DNA of 64,000 nt from Sarcocystis neurona (taxonomy: Eukaryota > Apicomplexa > Conoidasida > Eucoccidiorida > Sarcocystidae): contig KL647289.1 of assembly GCA_000727475.1 (NCBI GenBank), positions 4,716,019 to 4,780,018 on the forward strand, written 5' to 3'. Of the stretch, positions 60,464-64,000 are shown piece after piece. How positions within the stretch are numbered: position 1 is the first letter of the stretch; each line of letters begins with the position of its first letter. The notes beneath the pieces are model-generated. The model was not told the origin of the DNA and did not search any database. It was given only the letters and a program-made list of their open reading frames with translations. Both the position numbers and the translations under genes were made by a program.

Positions 60464-61579
60464 GTACGTATTCGCAACTTCCTTCCAGCCAATTTAGATC
60501 TGTCGCTTTGTAGCGTTGTCACAACATTACGTAGGTAGCAGCTCCGATTTTTACTCCACGCTGGACTAATCGTGCTCCATTGTTGTACTCATCTCATTTG
60601 ACTTCACGCAGTGGAAGCAGAATGGCGCTGCCCACTTCCTCTTGCAGACGGCTAACGCCCCCTTCTCGTCTGGATCCGCTCTGTCGCAGCACGGCACACG
60701 TGACTGAGTGACTAAACCCTTCAGACGTCGAGAAACGCAACTACGAAAACAAATCCTGAATCCTTCAAACGATGGGACAATCCTCTTGTACACATGCTTT
60801 TAGAGTACGTATCGCCTATGTGGCGAGGCTTCACATATGATTTCTACACTCTGGTGACCACCAACGCATACACAAGAAAAAAGAATTCACCTCCGGTATC
60901 CAAGACAGAGTTCGTCGACCGCGGCGGTCTGCTTTGACATTGAATCTAGGTCTATTCTTAAGGGTGAGGATATCTGAACACATGTGTTCCCAAAGACGTT
61001 TACCCTTCAGACACATGTTCCGCACGTTCTCACTGCCAATAAAAAGCACATCGCCTCTCAGCCGGACGCACCGCCCCTGCCCGGTTGTTCCTTTCACTTT
61101 TGTACAAACGCACGGGCAGTGCACGGCTACGCGGTAGCATCAAAACAGAGTCCGAGCGCGACATCTGCTGAAGAGATGGAAAGTTCTGCACCAACCGTAT
61201 ACACAGTGATACGCTAAATGAACTGATACCGTTGCAGGCCTGTCTTCGGGACACTTCTTTAAAACGGCCGATGGCTGTTGCAGCTTACGTCTCCACCGTA
61301 ATTCTTTCAAAAAAACACAGCTTGATTTCACGGCTTTTGTTCGTTTTTCGACCTCCGCATTCGACAGAAACGCTCGACTAGCTGGCCACCTGGTCGGCAG
61401 AACGGACCCTGTACGTGGTCTGCGTGAGGCCGCCCCACTTCGTTATTGACATCGAAATTCTTCGGCCCAACTGTATGTGGCCGATGAACCGGAGTTAAAA
61501 ACATCCCTCTCATCAAACTGGCTACAACTAGTCGTGCGCAGCCCGAGTCAGTGTAATACTCGTGAGACTTCCATAGTGC

Positions 61580-63927
61580 TCATGAAGAGCACCCTGCAAC
61601 GGAGCCCAACTGAGTATATATTTCGCACTGTGCTGATCCCACAGTAGCGGGTGTGCCCACGATAAGGCCGCCAGACGGTGTACTTAAAGAATCTGTGACA
61701 CAAAGGGCACAAACCGGCATCGACGGAGACAGTGGGGCACACAGGACTAAGAACCTACTAACGCATCGTCTGAACAGTGTACTCAAGGATATCCAGCGCA
61801 TGTGGGAACTTGATTCCATGAAGGTTTCATCGCGGAAAAGCCTCACCAGTAGCCGCCCTCTCGCACGCCTCTGTGAGAAATTTAAAAGAGGTCTCGTAGG
61901 ACATCTGCAGGAATGGGGCATTAGAAGCCGCTATTCCGCTTCTGCAGACAAGCAATTAAACGAAAAGAAACACACAAAACACCACAAGAGGAATGCAGGA
62001 ACAGTCACGCCCTTCCCTATGACGCGGTCAGGCCACGCCTCCTCACAACATTACTGGGACCAGCTAGTCGTACCGGTTGAATGGTCGAATGCCTCCGTCG
62101 TGAGTCATGAAGTCCGCTATCAGGGCTAAATGGCGATAGTCCACCTTGATTCCATATGCTGAAAAAACTTTCTCAAGTTCTTTCACTAGGCAAACTCGGG
62201 CAGCTTCCACTCCGTAATGTTTTAACATGGCTCGTACGTCATTGGTGCGAATCCTGTGGCGTGCACCAACACAGCATGGCATACGTCCCCAAGAAGAGAC
62301 AGCGAGAAACGTTCATTAAATCACTCCCTTGAGGCAGTCGATTTTCTCCTTTGAAGCATAGGACTGTGGAATTTACGGTGTCACTACTGGAGTGTGGCAC
62401 CTGCACTTACGCAGCATGGTCGATCGCCTCCTCCTTCATCTGATGGATCCACTGTATATTAGAACCTTCACACTGTAGTTCTGATTCCTGTCCCAGAGCG
62501 CACCCTTCACCCTGTACACAGAATATGCTTGCCAAAGGTCTGCATTAGTGCTTCCGTGTCACGACGCACTCCCGCCGCTATTTTCAACGCGGCTGTCACT
62601 TTGCAACAAGATCTCCTCGCAATCGCGAGATCGAACACACTGCACGTCAGCAACTAGCATTACGTAACGCCAAGGTGTCTAGCATCCGGCGAAACCACTT
62701 CTCACCTGCACAATGCGCGGCGCTGCAACACCCTCAGGGCGTTGAATGTAGCTTTTCTGGAGAAGGTTTCTCAACACCGGCAAAACCTCTAGTCGACTGC
62801 GTACACCGAAGACGGGTCGCGGCACACGAACTCACACGAGTACGCTGAGTTTTTTGAACGTTTTCTTTCCTTGTCCTTTGAAGACAAAATGCGTGATTAC
62901 CACTAATGTGGTCAAGACGGAAATAAAGCGCGACAGTCCGCGACTCGGATAAATGAGCTCGACGAAAAAATGGAAGCCCCTTGTTTCAACCACGGTCAAA
63001 CAACCACGCAGCAGACAACTCCTCTTGCCGGCGTCTCCCGCGCGAAGACACATGAAATTGTAGATGTTGAAAGTTTACCCAGGTCGAGTTCACCCTGCCA
63101 GAATTCAGCTCCGCTGTTCACCTCCTAGAGTACTGGTTAATCAACTGAAGTCCTCTACATTCTACACTCCACTTTTTGCTCAAGTACACGTTGTGAAATT
63201 GACGCTGCGTTTCTAAGTCGTGGAAAATCCCGCTGCGTGCACCTAAGAACTGCCAGTAGCGTTATAAATCTACCGCTAAAAGACTTACTAAGGGCACTTT
63301 TCCATGGGCCAGCCGAACTTCACGACCACACGCCAGGTACGAGGACATACAGAAATTCCTTGTAGAATCGAAGCGACTGCACACAACGCGCAAGAAGGGG
63401 AAAACGGACTCTTCTGGAAGGACGTGACAGAAAATAACGATTCTGAAAACGAGACGACCGCCACATAGGATCCGAAAAGAAAAAGGTGGAAAGCGCTTAC
63501 CCTCTCGAGTGATCAGCACAGCCCCTCTATGCCGCCTTCCATTTTCCCACAGTGCGTCCCCTTTCAGTGAGGGATCTGCGCTTGGGGTGCTGACGCTCGT
63601 ATCATCTGAATCCAGAGGTTGTCGCATTGCCACAAACAGTTGTCGCAACAAAAGAAAGTACACAGAAATGCAATTAGCGCTCTTGCCCAGCACGCATCGG
63701 GATGCCGGGGACGTGTTGAAAAGTTCTTCCAAGAAATGCTGTTGAAACTTAATAGGATCAATCACACGTTGCCGTGGCGGTGTAATACAAATCGTTGACC
63801 AGTGGACAACCCATTCAGCCGAAATGCAAAAACGTACACGCGCTGGCGAACCTGTTCTCAGTTGTGCTTCGAATAAATGAGTACGCAAATTGAACTCCTT
63901 CCCACGAAGCAGCTCGGCGAAAGACAA
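61580..63927 (-). CDS. RPA1: RNA polymerase I largest subunit, C-terminal part (5' end outside window)
   Basis: This is the largest catalytic subunit of nuclear RNA polymerase I, which transcribes pre-rRNA in the nucleolus. The C-terminal exons are certain: 62788-62706, 62511-62411, 62254-62075, 61941-61847 and 61692-61580 (TGA), all in phase. They encode, in order, a LRNLLQKSYIQRPEGV segment, then LQCEGSNIQW. Next comes the conserved block IRTNDVRAMLKHYGVEAAR, followed by VFSAYGIKVDYRHLALIADF and THDGGIRPFNR. The end is SGIAASNAPFLQMSYETSF, and finally STPSGGLIVGTPATVG. These match the cleft/C-terminal region of RPA190/POLR1A and distinguish it from pol II and III. Upstream exons are less exact: one ends at 63500 with GAGG|GTAAGC and carries an acidic Asp/Ser linker typical of pol I, and another lies around 63050-62900 (FVELIYPSRGLSRFISVL). 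The active-site NADFDGD region and bridge helix lie beyond 64000. No pol II-like heptad CTD is present, as expected. Confidence 0.85.
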
Positions 63928-64000
63928 AAGCAGGGGAGACGATCTCTTTGAGATATTGATGTTGTTTGAGGCAAACGTCCGACGATTCGATCGAGGAGAA

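Larger units (their letters stand above)
58681..61579. other. Intergenic, contains tandem duplication
   Basis: This is upstream of the cyclin gene and downstream of the RNA polymerase I gene, both minus strand. Apart from the 316-bp tandem duplication and TA runs, I see only short unlinked frames (for example 58934-59240 and 60831-61124 on the minus strand). Confidence 0.5.

Noticed and set aside
61653..62129. 158-codon plus-strand ORF
   Set aside because: It is the complement of certain RNA polymerase I exons on the minus strand.

Overview
The window is nuclear DNA of an intron-rich eukaryote with roughly even base composition, most probably an apicomplexan and within that a coccidian (Toxoplasma/Sarcocystis-like). 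This is inference. It rests on genes built of many short exons joined by GT-AG introns of about 45-900 bases, very long low-complexity Ser/Thr/Gln-rich proteins encoded in single huge exons, a PHO80-type cyclin with enormous disordered tails, and intergenic DNA with AT and CA microsatellites. There are no bacterial operons, CRISPR arrays or transposase genes. I found no tRNA or rRNA that I could support. All gene models were read by hand: exons were accepted when an open frame, a plausible donor/acceptor pair and the codon phase agreed at each junction.

Layout. Bases 636-5094 (+) hold a many-exon gene of unknown function whose 5' end is unresolved. Bases 5649-7080 hold three low-confidence small ORFs, two of them overlapping antisense. 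Bases 10577-7179 (-) encode a 341-aa coiled-coil protein from ten exons, with a degenerate duplicate of one exon lying in the following intron. Bases 12784-21080 (+) encode a protein of about 2480 aa, almost all from one 6-kb exon. Bases 21.1-26.1 kb are mostly empty, with one weak candidate for a small mitochondrially targeted protein. Bases 26161-40824 (+) encode a giant IQ-motif protein of about 2930 aa from about 19 exons.

On the right half, 44233-42172 (-) encodes a 204-aa zinc-knuckle/Ser-rich protein resembling the splicing factor-interacting protein SREK1IP1. Bases 47166-45277 (-) encode a zinc-ribbon protein resembling the Rpr2/Rpp21/Snm1 family of RNase P/MRP subunits. Bases 49218-53514 (+) hold another gene of many tiny exons, unrecognised. 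Bases 58680-54171 (-) encode a 1359-aa PHO80-like cyclin. Bases 58.7-61.5 kb are intergenic and carry a 316-bp tandem duplication. Bases 63927-61580 (-) are the 3' end of the gene for the largest subunit of RNA polymerase I.

The named genes act in core nuclear processes (rRNA transcription, RNase P/MRP processing, splicing, cyclin-CDK control). Their adjacency does not suggest a coordinated cluster. The most unusual items are the IQ-motif scaffold, the cyclin with a split cyclin box, and the two large proteins without recognisable domains.
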